In this document: in pieces, positions 42,246-50,853 of the stretch | How positions within the stretch are numbered: the first letter of the stretch is position 1 | How the letters are laid out: each line of letters opens with the position of its first letter | Origin: Tissierellia bacterium | Lineage (GTDB): Bacteria; Bacillota; Clostridia; Tissierellales; Sedimentibacteraceae | DNA: 60,295 nt | Reading direction: 5' to 3' | NCBI GenBank assembly: GCA_012520455.1 | Contig: JAAYOE010000186.1 | Span: 1-60,295 of the forward strand | The notes under the pieces: model-generated | Database searches by the model: none | What the model saw: the letters and a program-made list of their open reading frames with translations, nothing else | What the model was told of the DNA's origin: nothing | Translations under genes and position numbers: made by a program

Positions 42246-44300
42246 ATGCTGGATTCAAATATTCAATACTTAAAGGGAGTAGGACCAAGCAGGGCTCTAA
42301 AACTTCAAAAATTAGACATATATACCATTGGAGACCTCTTGAATTATTTTCCGGTTAAATATGAAGACAGAAGAAGGGTCAAAAAGATAAATGAGATATC
42401 AGAGCCCGGAAAATACCTTTTAAAGGTCAAGATTGTTGAGAAACCCAAACACACTAAACTTAAAAAGAAGATGACCATGATTAAGGCAATATGTAAGGAT
42501 GATACCGGCTTTATCGCTCTTACATTTTTCAATAATGACTTTTTATTGGATAAGCTTATACCGGGAGAATGGTTCTATGTTTTCGGCAATGTTAAAATTG
42601 CTTTCGGGAAGTTTGAAACCGCTAATCCTGAAATTGAAAGGGCGGACAAGGACTGGAAGGCAGGCAGGATTTTGCCTGTTTACGGCTTGACCTATGGTTT
42701 GACAAATAACGAAATCACAAAATTAGTCAAGACAGCCTTAGAAACCTACTATGACAGGATCCAAAACATATTGCCGGAAGAAATTATAAGAGAGCATGGG
42801 CTTACATCAAGAAGAGAAGCTATAAGAAACCTGCACTTTCCAAGCGATTCAAGGAAGTATTCTCTAGCGAAAAAAACCATGGCTTTTGAAAAATTATTGA
42901 TAATGCAGCTGGGCCTTTTTAATATAAAGAATAATTTTTCAAATGAAATCAGCCATATAAAAATAAAAAAAAGAGACCTGGCAGAAAGACTCCTGACTTC
43001 CCTCCCTTACAAACTTACAAGTGCCCAGCTCAGGGTTATTGAGGAAATAAAGGAAGACTTAAAAGGCAATAAAATAATGAACAGGCTCGTACAGGGAGAT
43101 GTTGGCTCCGGTAAAACGGTGGTGGCTGTTTATGCAATGCTTGCGGCAGTCAGTTCAGGCTATCAGGCCTCAATGATGGCGCCCACCGAGATCTTAGCCC
43201 TCCAGCACTATGAAACTGTTAAAGAATGCTTAAATCTGGCAGGGATAGATATTAAAGCAGAGGTCCTTACCGGGTCTACGAAGGCAAAGGAAAAGGAAGA
43301 AATACTCACAAAGCTTAAAGCTGGAGAAATAGATATAATCGTCGGAACCCATGCCCTTATTGAAGAAAAGGTGGAGTTTAAAAACATCGGCTTGGTGGTT
43401 ACGGACGAGCAGCACCGGTTTGGGGTGAGGCAGAGGGCAAGGCTTTCCAATAAGGGTAAGGCTCCCCATATTATGGTAATGACGGCAACCCCCATACCCA
43501 GGACCTTGGCCCTGATGATATACGGGGATTTGGATATTTCATTGATAGATGAAATGCCTCCCGGGAGACAAAGGGTCATTACCTATGTCATTACGGAAAA
43601 GGAAAAGATAAAAGCCTATGATTTTATCAAAGAACACCTAAACAAGGGCAGGCAGGCCTATATTATAGCACCCCTGGTTGAAGAGTCCGAAAATTTGGAC
43701 TTAAATTCAGCCGTTGAAATATACAAGGAATTGAAGTCATCTTATTTTTCAGGATATAAATTAGGTCTTTTACACGGTAAAATGACCAACATCGAAAAAG
43801 AAGAGGTAATAAATAAGTTTTATGAGGGGAAAATAAGCCTGCTGATTTCAACCACGGTTGTAGAAGTCGGGGTAAATGTTCCCAATGCAGCTGTTATGAT
43901 GATTTTAAATGCCGAAAGATTCGGCCTGGCCCAGCTCCACCAGCTCAGGGGCAGGGTTGGAAGAGGAAGCCACCAGTCCTACTGCATTTTGGTAAATGAA
44001 AGCAAAAGCAAAAAATCAAGGGACAGGATGAATATTTTAAAAAGAACAAACAACGGATTCATTATAGCGGAAGAAGACTTAAAAATAAGGGGACCCGGTG
44101 ACTTTTTCGGCGTAAGACAGCATGGACTTTCAAAATTTGAAATTCAAAATATAGTTAATAATGTTGAAACCCTTCATCAGGTCCAGCTTATATCAAAAAA
44201 GATAATGACAGAAAACCCGGGCTTAACAGGTCCTGATTATTGCAATCTTAAAGGGGAAATTATGAATCTCTTTAAAGATGAAACAATTATATTTAACTGA
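42246..44300 (+). CDS. recG: ATP-dependent DNA helicase RecG
   Basis: RecG remodels stalled forks and branched DNA. The 684-residue protein has the wedge OB domain (about 50-150), Walker A GDVGSGKTVVA, the DEQH box in TDEQHRFGVRQR, and motif VI QLRGRVGRG. The C-terminal end has GPGDFFGVRQHGL. It starts 14 bases after the fakA terminator, with weak GGTGG before the ATG. Confidence 0.97.
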   Translation: MLDSNIQYLKGVGPSRALKLQKLDIYTIGDLLNYFPVKYEDRRRVKKINEISEPGKYLLKVKIVEKPKHTKLKKKMTMIKAICKDDTGFIALTFFNNDFLLDKLIPGEWFYVFGNVKIAFGKFETANPEIERADKDWKAGRILPVYGLTYGLTNNEITKLVKTALETYYDRIQNILPEEIIREHGLTSRREAIRNLHFPSDSRKYSLAKKTMAFEKLLIMQLGLFNIKNNFSNEISHIKIKKRDLAERLLTSLPYKLTSAQLRVIEEIKEDLKGNKIMNRLVQGDVGSGKTVVAVYAMLAAVSSGYQASMMAPTEILALQHYETVKECLNLAGIDIKAEVLTGSTKAKEKEEILTKLKAGEIDIIVGTHALIEEKVEFKNIGLVVTDEQHRFGVRQRARLSNKGKAPHIMVMTATPIPRTLALMIYGDLDISLIDEMPPGRQRVITYVITEKEKIKAYDFIKEHLNKGRQAYIIAPLVEESENLDLNSAVEIYKELKSSYFSGYKLGLLHGKMTNIEKEEVINKFYEGKISLLISTTVVEVGVNVPNAAVMMILNAERFGLAQLHQLRGRVGRGSHQSYCILVNESKSKKSRDRMNILKRTNNGFIIAEEDLKIRGPGDFFGVRQHGLSKFEIQNIVNNVETLHQVQLISKKIMTENPGLTGPDYCNLKGEIMNLFKDETIIFN

Positions 44301-44335
44301 CAAATAATCTAATAACGCTTTGGAAAGAGGTTTTT

Positions 44336-44899
44336 ATGCGAATAATATCCGGAACAAACAAGGGTAAGAAGCTGTATGCTCCTGAAGGGGCAAGGGTGAG
44401 ACCTACCGGTGATAAAATTAAAGAAGCTCTTTTTAATATAATCGGCCCCATAGATGAAGAGGCCCTTGTATTAGAGCTGTTTGCAGGTTCAGGGAGCATA
44501 GGAATCGAATTTTTGGCCAGGGGGGCTAAGCATTGTACTTTCGTGGATGTTTCACGAAAAAGCTTATCTTATGTCAAAAAAAATTTGGATTTATGCAATT
44601 TTAGAGACCGGGCAAAAATATTATTAAGTGATTATGAAAAAGCAATAATAAATTTATCCGAGGCAAATGAAAGGTTTGACTACATATTTGCAGACCCCCC
44701 CTATGACCTGAAGTTGGCTTATAAAATAGTAAATGCAATCCTTGAATACCACTTATTAAAAAATAAGGGACTTCTTATTATTGAAAGCGAGAAATCCGAA
44801 AAAGTAATTGATAAGAATCAGGCAAATATGATAGAATGTAAAGAGAAAATATATGGAAGGACAAAAATTAGCATAATCAGGTATTTGGAGGAAAAATGA
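44336..44899 (+). CDS. rsmD: 16S rRNA m2G966 methyltransferase RsmD
   Basis: RsmD methylates G966 in 16S rRNA. The 187-residue Rossmann-fold protein has the SAM motif VLELFAGSGSIGIEFLARGA and the catalytic FADPPYDL. The N-terminal RIISGTNKGKKL is typical. It overlaps coaD by the ATGA junction, a common pair in Firmicutes. Confidence 0.97.
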   Translation: MRIISGTNKGKKLYAPEGARVRPTGDKIKEALFNIIGPIDEEALVLELFAGSGSIGIEFLARGAKHCTFVDVSRKSLSYVKKNLDLCNFRDRAKILLSDYEKAIINLSEANERFDYIFADPPYDLKLAYKIVNAILEYHLLKNKGLLIIESEKSEKVIDKNQANMIECKEKIYGRTKISIIRYLEEK

Positions 44900-45375
44900 A
44901 AGTATTGTACACGGGGAGCTTTGACCCGATAACAGTCGGACATCTTGATATCATCAAAAGAATATCAAAAAAGTTCGATACCGTTGTGGTAACGGTATTT
45001 AACAACAGGGAAAAAAAGTACTGGTTTTCAATAGATGAAAGATGTGAAATGGTAAGGGGCGCAGTTAAAGACTTAAAAAACGTCCAGGTTGATTTTACGG
45101 AAGGCTTGGTTGTGGATTATTGTAAAAGAAACAATATAGGTCTTATTGTAAGAGGGCTGAGGGCAGTATCCGACTATGAATACGAGTTGGCCGTATCAAG
45201 CATCAATAAGCATTTAAACCAGGAGTTGGAGACTATTTTCCTGGTTGCATCGCCTCAATACTCCTTTTTAAGCTCCAGCATGGTTAAGGATGTGGCAGAA
45301 CACGGAGGCAGTTTTGAAGATTTAGTTCCTGAAAATGTTGCACTTTGTATAAAAAGATTACTTGGGAGGAAGTAA
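44896..45375 (+). CDS. coaD: Phosphopantetheine adenylyltransferase
   Basis: CoaD makes dephospho-CoA from 4'-phosphopantetheine and ATP. The 159-residue protein has the nucleotidyltransferase motifs GSFDPITVGH (TxGH at 15-18) and QYSFLSSSMVKD (the ISSS-type motif), plus LIVRGLRAVSDYEYE. It is translationally coupled to rsmD. Confidence 0.97.
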   Translation: MKVLYTGSFDPITVGHLDIIKRISKKFDTVVVTVFNNREKKYWFSIDERCEMVRGAVKDLKNVQVDFTEGLVVDYCKRNNIGLIVRGLRAVSDYEYELAVSSINKHLNQELETIFLVASPQYSFLSSSMVKDVAEHGGSFEDLVPENVALCIKRLLGRK

Positions 45376-45376
45376 A

Positions 45377-45820
45377 ATGGATATTTTAAATTTGCTGGAA
45401 AGGATTGAAGATATCATAGAAGATGCTTCTAAGTTTCCTTTATCAAGCAAGGTTATGGTTGACAAGGAAGAAATACTGGAAGTAATAAATGAAATCAGGT
45501 TAAAACTGCCTGATGAAATCAACAGGGCTTCATGGGTTGCAAAAGAAAGACAACGCATATTGAATGAAGCTCAAAGCGAAGCAGATGACCTGATAGAAAA
45601 AGCAAAAGAGCAGCAGAAGATTTTAATCGAGGAAAGCGAGATAACCAGACAGGCAAAAGATTATGCAAACCAATTGATTCAAGAAGCAGAACAAAGGGCA
45701 AGCGAAATGAAAACCGGAGCCTACAATTACAGCGATGAAATATTGTCCAAGCTCCAAGACAAGATAAAAGAAATTAATAATATAATAGAAGACAACAGGG
45801 AAGAACTGAAAAACATGTAA
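45377..45820 (+). CDS. Coiled-coil protein (ATP synthase b/DivIVA-like coil)
   Basis: The 147-residue protein is highly charged and almost fully helical. The coiled coil covers about residues 50-145, rich in Glu, Lys, Gln and Ala with a heptad pattern. Similar proteins after coaD in clostridia are often annotated as ATPase or DivIVA-type. There is no signal peptide or membrane segment. I start at ATG 45377, two bases after the coaD stop, with GGGAGGA upstream. Function is unknown. Confidence 0.75.
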   Translation: MDILNLLERIEDIIEDASKFPLSSKVMVDKEEILEVINEIRLKLPDEINRASWVAKERQRILNEAQSEADDLIEKAKEQQKILIEESEITRQAKDYANQLIQEAEQRASEMKTGAYNYSDEILSKLQDKIKEINNIIEDNREELKNM

Positions 45821-45821
45821 A

Positions 45822-45865
45822 AAAAGAAAGAACCGTCTCCATGATTGGGCGTGGAGGGTTCTTTT
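45822..45865. terminator. Bidirectional terminator
   Basis: GAACC-G-TCTCC (45830-45840) pairs with GGAGGGTTC (45853-45861) over about nine pairs. Plus-strand T run CTTTTG is modest; on the minus strand TTCTTTCTTTTTTT follows. It serves the coiled-coil gene and the minus-strand gene ending at 45873. Confidence 0.8.
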
Positions 45866-45872
45866 GTTTCAC

Positions 45873-46634
45873 TTATTCATTCTTGTTTTCAATATCAATT
45901 ACTACCCTGTGCCTGTATACCTCCATCATTTCGGAGAAGATGTCACCTATTGCAGGAGGAGTGTATGTAATGGTATTCGCACCTGCTTTTATGGTTTCCA
46001 ATATGCTTTCGGGGGTGGGACCTCCGGTTGCGATAATGGGGAAGTAGGGATGTCTTTCCCGGATTTGCCTTACTATTCCCGGAGTATTGGCTCCTCCCGA
46101 TACGTTGAAAATGGAAGCCCCGGCCTTAATTCTCGATTCGAAGTCTTCTTTTTCCGAAACTATCGTAATAATAATGGGTATATCCAAACGCTTTTTCATT
46201 TCGGATATGAGTTCATTCTTGGTAGGGGCATTCAGGACTACACCGTAAGCTCCTGTTAATTCTGCATTTAAGGCAATATCAACAGACCTTTGGCCGGATG
46301 TGGTACCCCCTCCGACTCCAACGAATACGGGAGTGGAGGACAATTCAATAATCGCTTGATTAATGGCAATTTGCGGAGTAAAAGGATATACCGCAATAAC
46401 ACCGTCTGCGTTATTGTTTTTTATGATTGCCAAATCAGTGGTGTAGATTAAGGATTTTATCCTTTTACCGAATACTTTAATACCGCTGGCATTGTAGATT
46501 TCCTGAGGCATCTGTATGGGTTTCTTTTTCAGCAAAGATTCAATGGTTGGTACGAATTTTTTATCTTTAACTTCAGTGTTTGTTTTTACCGCTTCACTGT
46601 AATTGTCTGTTATGATTTTCTTATTATCACTCAT
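45873..46634 (-). CDS. TIM-barrel-type protein of unknown function
   Basis: This 253-residue protein has a beta-alpha barrel pattern: FVGVGGGTT, GAYGVVLNAPT, IPIIITIVS, GASIFNVSGGA, FPIIATGGPTPESILETIKAGANTITYTPPAIG. The late GG-x-T segment resembles a phosphate-binding loop as in KDPG-aldolase-type or HisA/TrpF-type barrels. I cannot assign a substrate. The first 35 residues look disordered and charged. It is a single-gene unit with its own promoter on the minus strand. Confidence 0.75.
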   Translation of the reverse strand: MSDNKKIITDNYSEAVKTNTEVKDKKFVPTIESLLKKKPIQMPQEIYNASGIKVFGKRIKSLIYTTDLAIIKNNNADGVIAVYPFTPQIAINQAIIELSSTPVFVGVGGGTTSGQRSVDIALNAELTGAYGVVLNAPTKNELISEMKKRLDIPIIITIVSEKEDFESRIKAGASIFNVSGGANTPGIVRQIRERHPYFPIIATGGPTPESILETIKAGANTITYTPPAIGDIFSEMMEVYRHRVVIDIENKNE

Positions 46635-46657
46635 AATAAACTCCCTTTTTTTTGTTT

Positions 46658-46686
46658 ATTATACTATTTTTTAGGGTATCATTCAA
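46658..46686 (-). promoter_or_regulatory. Promoter of the TIM-barrel gene
   Basis: On the minus strand TTGAAT (plus-strand 46681-46686), a 17-base spacer and TATAAT (46658-46663), 24 bases before the ATG. Confidence 0.75.
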
Positions 46687-46755
46687 TATAAATAAATCGA
46701 AGCTGTGAAAGCATAATATGAGTATAAGTATATGGTGTTTTTAGCGGAGGATGTG

Positions 46756-47343
46756 TTGAATAAATTAAGGCTGTTTGGTACTGTAGAAATTGAGACGGCA
46801 AGATTTACACTAAGGAGATTTCAAATGTCCGATGCCGGTGATATATATGCAAATTGGCTGAGCGATGAGGATTCAGCCAAATATAATGCCTGGAAGGTAC
46901 ATTCCTCAATAGAAGTTACAAAAGAATACCTGTCCGAATGGATAAACTCTTATAAGAATAAAGACTACCTCCACTGGGCTGTTGAAGACAAGGCTACAAA
47001 GGAAGTTATCGGATCGGTATCGGTTGCAAATATTAAAAAGAAGAAAAGGTGCTGTGAAGTCGGTTACACTATAGCAAAAAAGCTGTGGAATCAGGGAATC
47101 GCCACGGAAGTTTTAATACGCGTCCTGAATTATTTGACTCAAGAAGCAGGCTTTGAAAAAGTATGTGCCCTTCATGATATCAGAAATGAAGCATCCGGCA
47201 GGGTTATGGAAAAGGCAGGCATGAAATTTGTTAAAAATAAAATCCAAATCTTTTTAAACAGCAATAATATAATAATGAAATGCCGGCTGTATGAATTTAA
47301 GAGGAATGTCCCCAATTTGGAAGGACACACCTCTCTAAATTAA
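46756..47343 (+). CDS. RimJ/RimL-type GNAT acetyltransferase
   Basis: The GNAT fold of the RimJ/RimL/Acetyltransf_3 type is seen: ETARFTLRRFQMSDAGDIYANWLSDED at the start, EVIGSVSV, CEVGYTIAKKLWNQGIATEVLI (acetyl-CoA-binding motif) and NEASGRVMEKAGMKFV. I prefer TTG 46756, which has GGAGG at 46746-46750, over an ATG at 46732 with no ribosome binding site. The last 11-12 residues (RNVPNLEGHTS...) are encoded by a dispersed repeat and are unlikely to be part of the fold. The substrate is unknown. Confidence 0.85.
   Translation: MNKLRLFGTVEIETARFTLRRFQMSDAGDIYANWLSDEDSAKYNAWKVHSSIEVTKEYLSEWINSYKNKDYLHWAVEDKATKEVIGSVSVANIKKKKRCCEVGYTIAKKLWNQGIATEVLIRVLNYLTQEAGFEKVCALHDIRNEASGRVMEKAGMKFVKNKIQIFLNSNNIIMKCRLYEFKRNVPNLEGHTSLN
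47301..47321 (+). repeat. Dispersed repeat (GAGGAATGTCCC family), copy 2
   Basis: GAGGAATGTCCCCAATTTGG (47301-47320) lies inside the 3' end of the acetyltransferase gene and is read in frame as RNVPNLE. Confidence 0.75.
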
Positions 47344-47346
47344 TAG

Positions 47347-47374
47347 TTGATTTAAGAATCTTTTATGATATAAT
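47347..47374 (+). promoter_or_regulatory. Promoter of tig
   Basis: TTGATT (47347-47352), 16 bases and TATAAT (47369-47374). The leader is about 75 bases to the ATG at 47454. Confidence 0.6.
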
Positions 47375-47453
47375 ATAATGGTTAATTCACAAATCTTGGT
47401 AAATGTCAAAAATTAACTGATACATATAATAACTAAGGATAGGAGAAGACGAA

Positions 47454-48824
47454 ATGAGTTCAAAAATATTAAAAAAAGAAAAGAATGTGGTTACATTGGA
47501 ATTTACGGTTTCACAAGATGACTTTGAAGAAGCTGTGAATAAAGCATATTTAAAAGTAAAGAATAGTATAAACATTAAAGGATTCAGGAAAGGAAAGGCT
47601 CCAAGACATATAATTGAAAAAATATATGGGAAGAGCATTTTTTATGATGATGCCTTGGATATAGCCGTACAGGAAGCATATCCCGCAGCTGTTAATGAGC
47701 TGAAATTAGATATAATCGACAGCCCTAAAATTGATGTTGAAAAATTCGAGGAAGGGGAGGAAATTGTCTTTAAGGCTGAAGTAGAAGTGATGCCTGAGGT
47801 GGACCTTCCAAAATACAAGGGCGTTGAAGTAGTAAAAACGGAAATAAAGGTAAGGGATGAAGATGTTGAAAGAGAATTGAAGGCCATACAGGAAAAGAAT
47901 GCCAGAATAGTTGAGGTCACAGACAGACCTGTTGAAAAGGGCGACTTCCTTACCATCGATTACGAAGGTTTTGTGGGAGAAGAGAAATTTGAAGGAGGCA
48001 CAGCCGAAAATCAAAGCTTGGAAATAGGCTCAAATTCTTTCATACCCGGATTTGAAGATCAATTGATAGGCAAAACAAAGGGTGAAGAGGTTAAGGTAAA
48101 TGTTAGATTCCCGGAAGACTACCATGCTGAAGAATTAAAAGGCAAGGAAGCGGTTTTCAACGTTAAAATACACGAAATAAAAGCAAAGGAACTTCCGGAG
48201 CTTGACGATGAATTTGCCAAAGATGTAAGTGAATTTGACACCTTGGAAGAGTTAAAGGAAGATATCAGAAAGGTATTGGAGAAAAAGGCTGAGGACCAGG
48301 TTAGGATTTCAAACGACAACAATGTTATTACAAAGATTGTAAATGATACCGATTTGGATGTGCCTGAAGTTTTAATCCAAAGGGAAATCGAGTATCTTGG
48401 TAGAAACTACGAGAACCAGTTCCGCCAGCAAGGGTTTATGGGCAAGGAATATGACGATTTAATCAACAATTTCGTTAATCAGTATAAAGAAAGTGCAAGA
48501 CCCCAGGCTGAATTTAACGTTAAGACTGAGTTGGTTTTAGACGCTATAATTAAACAAGAAGGCATAGCAATTTCCGATGAAGAGATAAAAGAGGAAGTAG
48601 AAAAGATAGCTGAGTCATACAAGGTGGAAGAGGACAGATTAGAGGGCTTTAAAGAAGGCTTAATGAGTTCAAGCAGGGCCTATATTGAAGAAACCCTCCA
48701 AAGAAGAAAAGTTATCGAAATGCTTGTGGAAAATGCTGTTTTTGTTGATGCCCCCGAAAGCAAGGAAGAAGTAGAAATTGTAGAAAGCGAAGAAATCGAA
48801 GAAGGTCAAGAAGACCGGGAATAA
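47454..48824 (+). CDS. tig: Trigger factor
   Basis: This ribosome-bound chaperone catches new chains at the exit tunnel. The 456-residue protein has the ribosome-binding domain with the GFRKGKAPRH signature (about 43-52), the FKBP-type prolyl isomerase domain (about 160-240) and the helical C-terminal domain. An acidic tail (about 430-456, EEVEIVESEEIEEGQEDRE) makes it slightly long. It lies upstream of clpP-clpX-lon, the usual order. Confidence 0.97.
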   Translation: MSSKILKKEKNVVTLEFTVSQDDFEEAVNKAYLKVKNSINIKGFRKGKAPRHIIEKIYGKSIFYDDALDIAVQEAYPAAVNELKLDIIDSPKIDVEKFEEGEEIVFKAEVEVMPEVDLPKYKGVEVVKTEIKVRDEDVERELKAIQEKNARIVEVTDRPVEKGDFLTIDYEGFVGEEKFEGGTAENQSLEIGSNSFIPGFEDQLIGKTKGEEVKVNVRFPEDYHAEELKGKEAVFNVKIHEIKAKELPELDDEFAKDVSEFDTLEELKEDIRKVLEKKAEDQVRISNDNNVITKIVNDTDLDVPEVLIQREIEYLGRNYENQFRQQGFMGKEYDDLINNFVNQYKESARPQAEFNVKTELVLDAIIKQEGIAISDEEIKEEVEKIAESYKVEEDRLEGFKEGLMSSSRAYIEETLQRRKVIEMLVENAVFVDAPESKEEVEIVESEEIEEGQEDRE

Positions 48825-48893
48825 GATTAAGATATATTTAAGAAATATAAGTACAATTAGGATAGAAAGAAATATAATATAGGAGGAATAAAG

Positions 48894-49478
48894 ATGACAT
48901 TAATACCATATGTAATCGAACAAACCGGCAGAGGTGAAAGGTCTTACGATATATATTCAAGGCTTTTAAAAGATAGAATAATTATCCTGAGTGATGAAGT
49001 CAATGATACGACAGCAAGCTTAATAGTTGCCCAAATGTTGTTTTTAGAGTCTGAGGACCCTGACAAGGATATTCAGTTTTATATAAATTCGCCCGGAGGC
49101 TCGATAACGGCAGGTATGGCGATCTATGACACCATGCAGTGCATAAAGCCTGATGTGTCCACCATATGCGTCGGAATGGCCGCAAGCATGGGAGCCTTCC
49201 TGCTTTTGTCAGGAACAAAGGGAAAGAGATTTGCTCTTCCCAATTCAGAAATAATGATTCACCAACCTTTGGGAGGCATGAGGGGCCAGGCTTCAGACAT
49301 AAAAATACATGCCGATAGAATAATCAAGTTAAGAGATAAATTAAACATGATAATAAGCGATAGAACAGGCCAACCCATAGAGAAGGTTCAACAAGATACA
49401 GACAGAGACAACTTTATGACGGCGGAGGAAGCAAAAGCCTATGGCATAATAGATGGTATTATTGCTAAAAGAAAATAA
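48894..49478 (+). CDS. clpP: ATP-dependent Clp protease proteolytic subunit
   Basis: ClpP forms the double-ring serine protease chamber used by ClpX. The 194-residue protein has the catalytic triad S98 (GMAASMG), H123 (MIHQPLGG) and D172 (DRDNF). An AGGAGG site precedes the ATG. clpX follows after 11 bases. Confidence 0.98.
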   Translation: MTLIPYVIEQTGRGERSYDIYSRLLKDRIIILSDEVNDTTASLIVAQMLFLESEDPDKDIQFYINSPGGSITAGMAIYDTMQCIKPDVSTICVGMAASMGAFLLLSGTKGKRFALPNSEIMIHQPLGGMRGQASDIKIHADRIIKLRDKLNMIISDRTGQPIEKVQQDTDRDNFMTAEEAKAYGIIDGIIAKRK

Positions 49479-49489
49479 GGAGTGTTTTA

Positions 49490-50749
49490 ATGGGCAAAGT
49501 TAATGAAAAACAAATTAAATGCTCGTTTTGCGGAAAGTCCCAGGAGCAGGTAAGAAGACTGATAGCCGGTCCGGATGTATATATATGCGATGAATGTATA
49601 GAGCTATGCCATAACATCGTAGATGAAGATATAAATTTATTTGAAGAATATGATTTTACGGAACTTCCAAAACCCAAAGAAATAAAAGAGAGGTTGGACG
49701 AGTACGTAATACAGCAGGAAAATGCAAAAAAAGCTTTGGCCGTTGCTGTATACAATCATTATAAAAGGATAAACTACAAGGCTAAGGACAATGATGTAGA
49801 AATTCAAAAAAGCAACATTTTATTATTAGGTCCTACAGGCAGCGGGAAGACATATTTGGCCCAAACCCTGGCAAAGCTTTTGAATGTACCCTTTGCCATT
49901 GCTGATGCCACATCTTTGACAGAAGCAGGATATGTAGGTGAAGATGTGGAGAACATATTGCTTAAACTCTTGCAGGCAGCAGATTTTGATGTGGAGAGGG
50001 CAGAAAAGGGTATAATATATATCGATGAAATCGATAAAATTTCGAGACGTTCAGAGAATCCCTCGATTACCAGGGATGTAAGCGGAGAAGGAGTACAGCA
50101 GGCCCTTTTAAAAATACTTGAAGGTACTGTTGCCAATGTTCCGCCCCAGGGGGGAAGAAAACATCCACACCAGGAGTTTATTCAAATAGATACAACCAAT
50201 ATCCTCTTCATATTAGGAGGTGCCTTTGACGGCTTAGAAAAAATTGTTCAAAGAAGAGTAGGTAAAAAAAGCATAGGTTTTGGAGCAGACATATCAGGCA
50301 ATACCTCCATGGATACGGATAAGCTTTTAAAGCAGGTTCAGTCACAGGACTTATTGAAATACGGGATGATTCCCGAATTTGTGGGAAGGGTGCCGGTAAT
50401 CGTCCCCTTGGAGAAATTAGACAAAAAGGCCTTGATATCAATTTTGACGGAGCCGAAGAATGCTTTGCTTAAGCAGTACAAAGAATTGTTTAAGATGGAT
50501 AATGTGGACTTGGAAGTTGAGAAGGAAGCTCTTGAGGTTATAGCGGAGAAGGCATTGGAGATTAATACCGGGGCAAGGGGTTTAAGAGGAATTCTTGAAA
50601 GCATCATGACTGAAGTTATGTATGATATTCCATCGAGAAATGACGTAAAAAAATGTGTTATTACTAAAGATACGATTATAAATAAAAGTGAGCCGAAATT
50701 AGTACTAACAAAGAAGCCTGTCTCCGGTAAGAAGGAGAATGCTTCATAA
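49490..50749 (+). CDS. clpX: ClpX, unfoldase of ClpXP
   Basis: ClpX is the AAA+ hexamer that unfolds substrates for ClpP. The 419-residue protein has the N-terminal zinc domain (CSFCGKSQ...CDECIELC), Walker [12 protein letters not shown], Walker [11 protein letters not shown], and the IGFGAD (IGF) loop that docks on ClpP. It is co-transcribed with clpP and ends at a terminator. Confidence 0.98.
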   Translation: MGKVNEKQIKCSFCGKSQEQVRRLIAGPDVYICDECIELCHNIVDEDINLFEEYDFTELPKPKEIKERLDEYVIQQENAKKALAVAVYNHYKRINYKAKDNDVEIQKSNILLLGPTGSGKTYLAQTLAKLLNVPFAIADATSLTEAGYVGEDVENILLKLLQAADFDVERAEKGIIYIDEIDKISRRSENPSITRDVSGEGVQQALLKILEGTVANVPPQGGRKHPHQEFIQIDTTNILFILGGAFDGLEKIVQRRVGKKSIGFGADISGNTSMDTDKLLKQVQSQDLLKYGMIPEFVGRVPVIVPLEKLDKKALISILTEPKNALLKQYKELFKMDNVDLEVEKEALEVIAEKALEINTGARGLRGILESIMTEVMYDIPSRNDVKKCVITKDTIINKSEPKLVLTKKPVSGKKENAS

Positions 50750-50775
50750 ACTGCCTGCCTTAGCAGGCAGTTTTC
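50750..50775 (+). terminator. Rho-independent terminator of clpX
   Basis: ACTGCCTGC (50750-50758), loop CTTA and GCAGGCAGT (50763-50771) form a 9-bp stem followed by TTTC. Confidence 0.88.
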
Positions 50776-50853
50776 ATAACCTGTCCATACCAATTTGCAG
50801 GACCGGAGGGAGTGAAGAAAATGGAGAAAAAGTCTGTCCATGAAGGAGAGAGT

